The notes under the pieces: model-generated
What the model saw: the letters and a program-made list of their open reading frames with translations, nothing else
Told to the model about the DNA's origin: nothing
Database searches by the model: none
In this document: positions 28,511-36,014 of the stretch, in pieces
Position numbering within the stretch: position 1 is the first letter of the stretch
Layout: each line of letters begins with the position of its first letter
NCBI GenBank assembly: GCA_965260995.1
Contig: CBDHCD010000002.1
Span: forward strand, 1-64,000
Source: JBBROS01 sp965260995
GTDB taxonomy: Bacteria; Pseudomonadota; Alphaproteobacteria; Acetobacterales; Acetobacteraceae
Reading direction: 5' to 3'
DNA: 64,000 bases
Program-made: the position numbers and the translations under genes

Positions 28511-29104
28511 ATGAACGTCGCCCTGCGCCGCCCCATGACGTTGGAGCAGTTCCTCGCCTGGGAGGAACGCCAGCCGCTGCGCCATGAGTTCGACGGCGTC
28601 CAGCCGGTCGCCATGACCGGAGGAACCGCCGCGCACTCGGCCATTCAGGTCAACCTCACCAGCGCTCTCCGAAATCGGCTTCGCGGCGGGCCGTGTCGGC
28701 CCCATGGCAGCGAGCTGAAGCTCCTGGTCGCCGGCCGCGTCCGCTACCCGGACGCCTTCGTGGTCTGCACGCCGGTGCCGCCGCGCGCCACCGTGGTCAC
28801 CGAGCCGGTCGTCGTCTTCGAGGTGCTCAGCGACAGCACCGCCGGCAACGACCTCGTCGTCAAGAACGCCGAATACCGCGCAACCCCCTCGGTGCAGCGC
28901 TACGTCGTGCTGCAGCAGACGAGCGCCGCCGCCGTGGTGTTCGCCCGCAAGGGCGAGGACTGGGTGACGGACCTCCTGGCCGGCGACGACGCCGTGCTGC
29001 GGCTGCCGGAGGTCGGCATCGAGATCCCGTTGGCCGAGATCTACGCCGACGTCGAGTTCGACGACCCGGCCGGAGAAGCGGACGCGGCACCGTCAACTTG
29101 TTGA
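28511..29104 (+). CDS. Uma2-family (DUF820) putative endonuclease, tail from ISa
   Basis: This 197-aa protein has the Uma2 plan: MTLEQFLAWEERQPLRHEFD, GTAAHSAIQVNLTSALRNRL, then the PD-(D/E)xK-like core RYPDAFVVCT and PVVVFEVLSDSTAGNDLVVK, with KNAEYRATPSVQRYVVL. The residues expected for metal binding (PD, E of FEVLS, K) are visible. Uma2 proteins are nuclease-fold proteins of largely unknown biology. The ISa end starts at 29086, so the last six residues (APSTC region) are IS-encoded; the fold is intact. Confidence 0.87.
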   Translation: MNVALRRPMTLEQFLAWEERQPLRHEFDGVQPVAMTGGTAAHSAIQVNLTSALRNRLRGGPCRPHGSELKLLVAGRVRYPDAFVVCTPVPPRATVVTEPVVVFEVLSDSTAGNDLVVKNAEYRATPSVQRYVVLQQTSAAAVVFARKGEDWVTDLLAGDDAVLRLPEVGIEIPLAEIYADVEFDDPAGEADAAPSTC

Positions 29105-29108
29105 ACTA

Positions 29109-29973
29109 GGCCGTAGTGACGATTTCAGCTTGGCTGGGTTCCGGTTCGGCGCTGGGTGTGGTTCAAGGCTGATTTCGAGGTTTGGCGATGGCGGGCGTTG
29201 AGGTGGATGCGTTGCGCGACGACCAGTGGGAGCGCTTGCGGGACCTGGTTCCGGGCGGGCGCGAGGGCCAGCGTGGGCCGCGTTGCGACAACCGCCGGTT
29301 CGTGGATGCGCTGCTGTGGATGGCGCGCTCTGGCGCGCGCTGGCGCGACCTGCCCGAGCGGTATGGTGATTACCAGGCCGTGAAGCGCCGCTTCTATCGC
29401 TGGGTCGAGCGCGACGTCTTGGGCGGCTTCCTGGCCGTGCTTGCGGCGGACAGCGACCTGGAATGGCTGATGATCGACAGCACGGTCGTGCGCGCCCACC
29501 AGCACGCGGCCGGGGCCCGCCGGTCCAAGGGGGGCCTGATGCCCAGGGGCTGGGCCGCTCTCGCGGCGGCCTGAGCACCAAGGTACACGCCGCCACCGAC
29601 GCGCTGGGCAACCCGGTGCGCCTGCTGTTCGGGCCGGGGCAGCGCCATGACGTCACGCGCGGCCACGAACTGCTGGACGGCCTCAAGCCCGGTGCCGTGA
29701 TCGCCGACAAGGGATACGACGCTGACCACCTGCGGGATGCCATAGGCGACATGGGAGCCGAGGCTGTCATCCCGCCCCGGTCCAACCGCAAAACGCCACG
29801 CGACCATGACAAGGCGCTCTACCGGGAGCGCAACCTCGCCGAGCGGTTCTTCAACAAGCTGAAGCAGTTCAGGCGCGTGGCCACCCGCTACGACAAGCTC
29901 CTGCCCAACTACAGAGGCTTCGTCCAACTCGCCGCCATAGTCGTCCTGCTTCGGTGAAATCGTCACTACCGCC
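29109..29973 (+). mobile_element. ISd, IS5-family (IS427 group), 865 bp, with TA target duplication
   Basis: The ends GGCCGTAGTGACGATTTC and GAAATCGTCACTACCGCC are near-perfect 18-bp inverted repeats, flanked by TA on each side (29107-29108, 29974-29975). The uninterrupted target sequence gttgaactaaggttgcg is present in the other ISa copies, proving the exact insertion point. Confidence 0.94.
29188..29957 (+). CDS. IS427-group transposase, two overlapping frames (-1 shift)
   Basis: The first frame (29188-29574) encodes VDALRDDQWERLRDLVPGGR, RFVDALLWMARSGARWRDLP and LMIDSTVVRAHQHAAGA (first Asp). The second, in the -1 frame (overlapping from about 29463 to 29957), encodes SRGGLSTKVHAATDALGNPV, VIADKGYDADHLRDAI (second Asp) and YRERNLAERFFNKLKQFRRV (Glu). 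The split is normal for this group, which uses programmed frameshifting; the run CCAAGGGGGG at about 29525-29534 is the likely slip site. The element looks functional. Confidence 0.88.
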
Positions 29974-30014
29974 TAAGGTTGCGATGGGGTGCGATTGGGA
30001 CGGCGTGCTCGTGG

Positions 30015-30728
30015 TTACGCCGCAGCGGTGACGCCGGTGACCTTGGCCCAAGCTTGGAAGGCTTGGCTCCGGGCGGCTCGATACTGGGCGGCAGGCACTT
30101 GATGGCGGCGAAGGTGGAAGAGGTTGCTGATCCCGTCGTGGGCGGACAAGAAGCGCTGCGCCTGGCCGGCTGATTTGAAGCGCTTCATCTGCCGCTCTCG
30201 TCGCCGGGTAGGCTGGTGCGAGTTTTCCGCCCTGTTGTTCAGGCCCTTGTGCTTCCTGTGCTCGACGGAGGGCATCACCGCGCGCTTGGCAGCGCCGTAA
30301 CTGGCGAGCTTGTCGGTGATCACGACACGGGGTGCTTGGCACTGCCGCTTGAGCAGCTTGCGCATCAAGCGCTTGGCGGCCCGCGCGTCGCGCCGGCTCT
30401 GCACCAGAATGTCCAGCACGGTCCCGTTCTGGTCCACTGCACGCCATAGCCAGTGCTTCACGCCCGCGATCGTCAGCACGACCTCGTCCAGATGCCACTT
30501 GTCGCCGACCGCAGGCAGCCTGCGCCGGATCTGGTTTGCGAAACCCTGCCCGAACTTCAGCGCCCACTGGCGCACGGTCTCGTGGCTGACGACGATGCCG
30601 CGCGCGGCCAGCAGTTCGTCCACCATGCGCAGGCTCAGGGGAAAGCGGAAGTAGAGCCACACCGCGTGGCTGATGATCTCGGCTGGGAAGCGATAGCCCG
30701 CGTAGCTCGGGCAGGCAGGCGTCGTCAT
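30015..30728 (-). CDS. IS6-family transposase (ISa copy 2)
   Basis: This is a 237-aa protein identical in sequence to that of ISa copy 1 (6656-7369), with the same DDE motifs (WHLDEVV, VITDKLASYG, NNRAENSHQP). It is intact despite ISd in the element's end. Confidence 0.95.
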   Translation of the reverse strand: MTTPACPSYAGYRFPAEIISHAVWLYFRFPLSLRMVDELLAARGIVVSHETVRQWALKFGQGFANQIRRRLPAVGDKWHLDEVVLTIAGVKHWLWRAVDQNGTVLDILVQSRRDARAAKRLMRKLLKRQCQAPRVVITDKLASYGAAKRAVMPSVEHRKHKGLNNRAENSHQPTRRRERQMKRFKSAGQAQRFLSAHDGISNLFHLRRHQVPAAQYRAARSQAFQAWAKVTGVTAAA

Positions 30729-30791
30729 CCCGCCCGCCTACCTGGCTCAACCTCATCCTGCAAGCCAGCCGGCCGCCAAGTTGACGGTGCC

Positions 30792-30982
30792 GTCGCAACA
30801 GCACAGCCAGCCAGCCAGCACGCGCACGCGCCTTAACGGCAAGTTTGCAACAGAGCGGTCCTACGGACGTCGGTTCGACACCTGGCTCGACGCGGCTGAG
30901 CCGCTGGACGTGGTCCCGAAGTCTTCTCGCGGCGGCGGCGGGTAGCGCCGGTGACGGCCATGCCTGGTTCAGGCGCATGGGA
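30792..30982. other. Junction debris between ISa and ISc
   Basis: This 191-bp stretch contains AGTTTGCAACAGAGC (30842-30856), matching the outer end of an ISb-like IS6 element. It is followed by a short open frame reading SYGRRFDTWLDAAEPLDVVP and ending at a TAG near 30,944, which looks like the C-terminus of a lost gene. Neither piece has its partner nearby. Confidence 0.5.
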
Positions 30983-32091
30983 GACTTTGTTGCATGGACC
31001 CGCCCGGTGGTGCCGGGACCTGGCTCGGCGCAGGAGGTTCCACCCTGACCTCGGATGCCCATCTTGCCGTTCAAGCTGAACCAGAACCGCCGCCACCACA
31101 TCCCCAAACAGAAGCACAAGGTCAGGAACTGGCGCGCATATGATGCCAGCTTGCGCCAGCGCGGCAGCTTGACGGTCTGGTTCACGGACGAAGCCATCGA
31201 GGCATGGCGGGCGGAGCCGCGCACGACCCCGGGCGGCCAACCCTGGTATTCGTCCTTGGCGATCCTGACAGCACTCACGCTCCGCGCCGTGTTCCACCTG
31301 GCCTTGCGTCAAACAGAGGGCCTGATCGGCTCCGTCATCGGCCTGCTCGGACTCGATCTGGCCGTGCCGGACCACTCCACCCTGTGCCGCCGGGCGGAGA
31401 CGCTGGAGGTGCCACGCCCACAACCGCGCAGGGACAGCAAGCCCCTGCACCTGCTGGTGGACAGCACCGGCCTGAAGCTCTGCGGCGCGGGCGAGTGGCT
31501 GATCGAGAAGCATGGCGCCAAAACGCGCCGGTCCTGGCGTAAGCTGCACATCGGCTTGGACGCCGACACCGGCCAGATCGTCGCGGCGGCACTGACTGCG
31601 AAGGAGGTCGATGACGGTGCCGAGGTCGGCCCTTTGCTCGATCAAATATCAGGACCCGTGGCGTCGTTCACCGCCGACGGCGCCTATGACCAGGACGGCG
31701 TTTCCACCGCCGTGGCCAAGCGCCATCCTGAAGCGGCGATCATCGTGCCGCCGCGTTCCACGGCCGTGCCGAGCGAGACGGCCGAGACCGCACCGACGCA
31801 GCGCGACCGCCATGTGCAAAGCATCGCCGAGCACGGACGCACGGCTTGGCAGAAAGCGTCAGGCTACACGAAGCGGGCGCGAGCCGAGACGGCCATCGGC
31901 AGGTTCAAGCACGTAATCGGTGATAGGCTACGCTCGCGCAGCGACAAGCGTCGGGCGACCGAGGTGGACGTCGCCGTCCATGCGCTCAACCGTATGCTGG
32001 GGTTCGGACGCCCGAACTCCGTCCGCATCGCCTGACCTTCGAGCGGGGCTGGGGTAACCGCGCCCACATACTCGGTCTGTGCAACACGGCC
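30983..32091 (+). mobile_element. ISc copy 2, IS5-family (IS903-type), 1109 bp
   Basis: Same ends as copy 1 (GACTTTGTTGCATGGACC and GGTCTGTGCAACACGGCC) and same length. The right side interrupts an IS630-type transposase gene; the left side is junction debris. No target duplication is visible. Confidence 0.92.
31055..32035 (+). CDS. IS5-family transposase (ISc copy 2)
   Basis: A 326-aa protein identical in sequence to ISc copy 1, with LLVDSTGLKL, TADGAYDQDG and AETAIGRFKHVIGD as its DDE sites. The frame is intact. Confidence 0.95.
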   Translation: MPILPFKLNQNRRHHIPKQKHKVRNWRAYDASLRQRGSLTVWFTDEAIEAWRAEPRTTPGGQPWYSSLAILTALTLRAVFHLALRQTEGLIGSVIGLLGLDLAVPDHSTLCRRAETLEVPRPQPRRDSKPLHLLVDSTGLKLCGAGEWLIEKHGAKTRRSWRKLHIGLDADTGQIVAAALTAKEVDDGAEVGPLLDQISGPVASFTADGAYDQDGVSTAVAKRHPEAAIIVPPRSTAVPSETAETAPTQRDRHVQSIAEHGRTAWQKASGYTKRARAETAIGRFKHVIGDRLRSRSDKRRATEVDVAVHALNRMLGFGRPNSVRIA

Positions 32092-32570
32092 TCCTGCGCC
32101 GCCAAGTCCTGCTTGGGGTGGAAGGGGCGCGGCTGCAAGCGCGTCAGCCGAAGCCGGCGCAGCAGCGTGCCCACGGTTCGCTCATGCACCTCCACCTCGA
32201 ACCGGGCCTGGACCTGCGCCCGCAGGTCCAGGCAGCGCCGCCGGACAACGCCGTCCTCGGCCAGGTCCGGCCCAGCCAGCACCAACTCCTCCAACTCCTG
32301 CATCTGCTCCGCCGACAGCGCCGGCGGGCGGCCACTGCGGGGCACGTCCCGCACGCCTTCGACGCCGTGGGCGTTGTAGCGGTGGACCCAGTCCCGCAAG
32401 GTCTGCCGATCCATCCCGCCAGCTTGAGCCGCGAGGTGCCGCGGGTGCCCGTCCAGCACCATCGCCAAGGCCAGCCGCCGCCGCGCCTGCCTCACGTCCC
32501 GCGCGCCTGCCGCCGCCGCACGTCGCCCCGCACTGTCCAGGTCGTCCCGCGTGATCGCAACCGATGCCAT
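32092..32570 (-). pseudogene. IS630-family transposase, N-terminal half
   Basis: From ATG 32570 the protein reads MASVAITRDDLDSAGRRAAA, LALAMVLDGHPRHLAAQAGG, MDRQTLRDWVHRYNAHGVEG, VPRSGRPPALSAEQM and RTVGTLLRRLRLTRLQPRP. This is the two-part HTH region and linker of IS630-type transposases. The ISc insertion at 32091 removes the whole DDE catalytic domain. Confidence 0.85.
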
Positions 32571-32991
32571 GCCACCCACCCCGAACCGAACACAGGGCGC
32601 ATGGACCCATACCCTCGCGAACTTGGGAAACCCCCAGGAGGCAGAACTCTCGGCGGCTGGTATAAATGGGCTTATTGGGGCAGTCCCATTGCAATAGCCG
32701 AACCACAGTCCAACGCTCATCCGCGTCAAGTCCTCGCCTCCTTGCTGCATCCGGATGAGGTTGCTCCAATCAATGGTGTGGAGCTTTAGACGCGGCAACG
32801 AGTCGCCGATTTGGTTCTCAAGCATGCCGCGATTTTGCCAATTACCAAGACAATGCGAGTGGGAACGGATGTCTCTGCAGCCGAGTAGAGCTTGTGACCA
32901 CTTTTTACACGTATCCCGAGCCCATCCCTAGATCTACCCCAAGCTAATCCACTCGACCGCCACTGTCCGCTCGAACCGCGTTTCGGCAACG
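32571..32991. other. Region with a possible gene remnant (minus strand, to 32825)
   Basis: A minus frame from ATG 32825 reads MLENQIGDSLPRLKLHTIDW, SNLIRMQQGGEDLTRMSVGL and WFGYCNGTAPISPFIP, then joins the IS630 frame. It is less GC-biased than its neighbours and could be the start of a gene interrupted by IS630. The rest (32826-32991) shows nothing recognisable. Confidence 0.3.
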
Positions 32992-33192
32992 TCAGGCAGC
33001 TTTGCGAGATGCCGGTGCACCGGCGGGCAACGGGGCGGACGCCGGGGCAGTGCCGTCCTCCCACTCGCGCAACGCGAGGAGACGCAAGCCCTCGCGGATC
33101 ACGTCACCGTCGTCCAGGTAGCGACCGGACGCCACCGCCTCCTCGATGTAGGTGTTGAGGCGATCGGTGAGCTTGACGGTCCTGGTCGGCAT
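32992..33192 (-). CDS. ParD-type antitoxin without an intact toxin
   Basis: ATG 33192 gives 66 aa: MPTRTVKLTDRLNTYIEEAV, ASGRYLDDGDVIREGLRLLA. This is the ribbon-helix-helix plus GRY-(D/N)-x2-D/E-V-(I/L)-R-x2-L signature of CC2985/ParD antitoxins, with an Ala/Pro-rich tail. A ParE toxin would be expected directly downstream. The next bases allow VAETRFERTV before a TAG, possibly a broken toxin start, but no toxin body follows. Confidence 0.8.
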   Translation of the reverse strand: MPTRTVKLTDRLNTYIEEAVASGRYLDDGDVIREGLRLLALREWEDGTAPASAPLPAGAPASRKAA

Positions 33193-33420
33193 GGCGCGGT
33201 TCCGGAGATGTGACACCCGGATTGTGCCTCGAGGCCGGGGCGATTCGACAACCGGAGCAAAACAGGAACAAGTCTCTTTGAGTGACCAAACCGTTCGGGA
33301 AAACGGGTTCACGACCGACTTGGCCGGGGCTGGCGCCGGCACGGCTTCCGATCGGTCCATTTTCGCCTCGGGATGTTCCACCGCTTGGTCGAGCAAGGTT
33401 TTCAGGGCACGCCCCTTGGC

Positions 33421-33546
33421 TAGGCCCGGGTGATGCCGAGCGAGCCGTGGAGCGCGATCCCCTCGGCGCCGTTCTCGATGATCAGCGCCGCGATGACCGG
33501 CGAGGCCGCGTCATCGGCGAAGGAAGTGAGCCTGGTCACGTCCATG
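33421..33546 (-). CDS. Possible 41-aa small protein
   Basis: The frame reads MDVTRLTSFADDAASPVIAA, LIIENGAEGIALHGSLGITR and stops. Third positions are strongly G/C as in genuine genes here, and no other frame is coding. It may be a small gene or the N-terminal stub of a longer one. No family recognised. Confidence 0.35.
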
Positions 33547-34037
33547 CTGCAACCTACGATAACACTCGAAAGCACGTCTCACCAAATGGTTGGGAATTGT
33601 GAGTAATTTGACACGCTGCACTTTGATCGGATGTGCTTCACTCTCCGTGCTGGCGAGTTGACAGCCTGCGGCTGAGCTGGCAAGTGGCGGCATGCAAAGG
33701 ATATCGGAGTGGGTCCTTGGGCCTGAAGTGAGCGTCACCACTACCGAGCTGACGAACGGCCACTGGCAGGTTTCGGCTCAGGCCAGTGTGGTGCATGTGT
33801 GGACGACCCCTTGGGTGCAAGGGGAGAGCGGCAGAGTTTGATGGCGGTGCGACGGAGGTCATGTGTCCGGCCTACTTGATGCGGCACGATTGACCGCTGG
33901 CCCAGATGGGTTGCACGAACAAGCCTCAAACATGGATGCGGCATCGGGATGCCTGTGCACCAAACGGGGTTTCTTGTTCGTCGGCTCGACCGATCATCAT
34001 CTCCTGCAGTTCTTCTTGCACCCAGGTATCTGCGAGC
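33547..34037. other. About 490 bp without a recognisable gene
   Basis: I see no coding pattern or clear repeat. The stretch has mixed composition and runs up to the C-terminal end of the IS110-type remnant; part of it is probably the non-coding end of that element. Confidence 0.4.
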
Positions 34038-34430
34038 GGGTCAGACGGCCGCGGCAGCCTCGGCCGCCTGCGTGGCAACCTTCTTGCTGCCCCGATACGC
34101 TTCCCCGGTCGCCATCATGGCCCGTACGATGCGGGCCATCTTGTTGGCCAGAGCCACTGCCGCGAGCTGACGCGGCTTGCGCTCCAGCAAAGCCAGTAGC
34201 CAGGTTGAGGCGCTCTTGCTCCCCAGCTTGGCGAAACGGATCACTGTCATTGCCCCCAGCACCAGCAACTGCCGCAGCCTCTCGTTGCCGGCTCAATTGA
34301 TGCCGCCCAGGCGCTGACGCCCGCCTGTGGAGTGCTCTTTCGGCACAAGGCCGAGCCAGGCCGCAAAGTGCCGACCGGATTGGAACCGGCCGGGGTCGAT
34401 TGTGAGCGCCAGGCTGGACTTGAACACCGG
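34038..34430 (-). pseudogene. IS110-family transposase, C-terminal remnant with stop codon
   Basis: Reading toward lower coordinates, the frame gives LTIDPGRFQSGRHFAAWLGL, VPKEHSTGGRQRLGGIN, a TGA, then AGNERLRQLLVLGAMTVIRF and AALERK-like LLALLERKPRQLAAVALANK. This is the Transposase_20 domain of IS110 (DEDD) enzymes. The in-frame TGA and the absence of the N-terminal DEDD domain show it is dead. Confidence 0.82.
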
Positions 34431-34523
34431 TTTTCAAAAATTATTGCTGTAGCAGGGACTTACGAACAGGTATGTAGCTCTTAGCACCACAAGGCTGGTG
34501 CCGGGCCGCGCCGTGTTTGGGGT

Positions 34524-35819
34524 TCAGGCGGTGCTTGCGTCGTCGCGGACGTTGGGCGGCAGCGCGACGCGAGCGGCTTTGAACAGCGGGCCGACGATGC
34601 CGGTGGCGGGCGTGCGCAGGGCCATGGTCTTGCCGCCTTTGCTGATCGCGACCTCCTGGAGGCGGTCGAGGTCGCGCAGCACGTCGCCCCACTCGGGCCG
34701 CAGGTCCGCCGTGCGGCAGCGCTCGTCCAGCTCCTGGCGCAGCACCAGGGCCAGGAACGAGCAGAACACGTGGCCGCGGATGGCGGCGTCGGACTGATGG
34801 TAGATCGGCCGCGTGTGCATCAAGGCTTTCGCGGTGCGGAACAGGGCCTCCACTTGAATGAGGTCGCGGTAACGCAGCACGGCCTGCAGCGGCGTGATCC
34901 GGGCGTTGGTGCGCAGCACGAACACGCCGTCGTAGCGGGCTTCGTCGGCCAGCTTGCCGGGGTCGATCTCGAAGGCGCGCGTGTCCGTGGTGGTGCGCAG
35001 ATAACGCCGGTAGGCGGAGTTGCCGATCAGCGCCTTGTCGCCGCGCCTGAGCTGCCGGTCCAACGCCTCGACGATGGCCCGGCGGTCGGCGGCGTCCTTG
35101 GCCGCTTCGGCCTCGTTGCGGCACACGACGTAGCGCCGCCCTTCGACGGTGACCTCCTTGACGAACAGCGGGGTCTGCTCGCCGCCCGCGCGCTCGATGC
35201 ACAGCGGGGTGAAGGGCTTCGTGTCCGCGAGCACGACGGTGCGCACCAGGCTGTCAGTGCGCTCGCGGGCGCCGAGCACGTATTCGAGGCCGCGCTCCTC
35301 GATGGCAGCGATGGTGGCGGCCGAGATCATGCCGCGGTCGGCGACGACGCAAACCCGGCCGATGGCGAAGCGCGAGCGCAGGCGGTCGACGACGGGGATG
35401 TGGTAGTCGGTCAGCCACCTCTCGCAAGCCCGATCCGAGCCCGAGACCATCAGCCGGTGCAGCACGGTGGCGAACACGGCGCGCTTGACGGGAAACTCAA
35501 ACCGGCGCTCGGCCAGCAGCGCCTCGATCACGGCGCGGCAGCCCGTCTCCTCCCACAGCCGCCCAAACAGCAGCGGCGCGCCGATGCGCGTGCAGGCGAG
35601 CCGATCGGGATTGCTGGCTTCGAGCTGGGACAGCACTATGGCGCGCTCGGCATAACGCGCCACCGAGCTGGCCAGGCGATCGAGCTCACCCGAGGCGACG
35701 ACGGCGTTTTTGCGGCCGAGGTTCTTGATGATGCGCTGCTTGGCGCGGCCGTCCTCGCGCACGCTCTCGACCAGGTAGAGGTAGGTGTAGCCGTTGATGC
35801 TCTTCTCGCGGACGAACAT
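34524..35819 (-). pseudogene. IS1634-family transposase with an internal deletion
   Basis: This 431-aa frame has normal ends: MFVREKSINGYTYLYLVESV at the start and IQVEALFRTAKALMHTRPIY, VFCSFLALVLRQELDERC toward the C-terminus. However, CERWLTDYHIP is joined directly to VVDRLRSRFAIGRVCVVADRGMIS. In this family about 110-120 residues lie between these blocks, including the first catalytic Asp (FFDTTSLYFEG-type motif). The deletion is in frame, so a protein may be made, but it should be catalytically inactive. Element ends are not clearly resolved. Confidence 0.82.
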
Positions 35820-36014
35820 GACGGATTAGCAGCCGAGTAGGGCTGCAATCGTCAAGTGGAAATCGGTTCTTTCGGTGCACAATTTAGCACTACGCTTTTC
35901 TCTCGCCTGCACCCCGACCTAAACAGATCAACGACTTGCAAGCCGTTCGGAGCCGAAATCGGCCGCTCACTGTTCAAGTTGAGTCTGACCACATGTCCGG
36001 TGCAGACGACACGC

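Larger units (their letters stand above)
29086..30791 (-). mobile_element. ISa copy 2, interrupted by an IS5/IS427-type insertion
   Basis: ISa ends are at 29086 (GGCACCGTCAACTTG) and 30791. The total of 1706 bp equals 839 for ISa, plus 865 for the inserted element, plus a 2-bp target duplication. The insertion lies in the non-coding right end of ISa, leaving the transposase intact. The outer flanks show no 8-bp duplication. Confidence 0.92.

Noticed and set aside
32079..32789. Plus-strand open frame across the IS630 remnant
   Set aside because: Low-quality His/Arg/Pro-rich product opposite a clear HTH-containing transposase.
34770..35840. Plus-strand open frame across the IS1634 transposase
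   Set aside because: Antisense shadow; the minus strand has clear transposase motifs.
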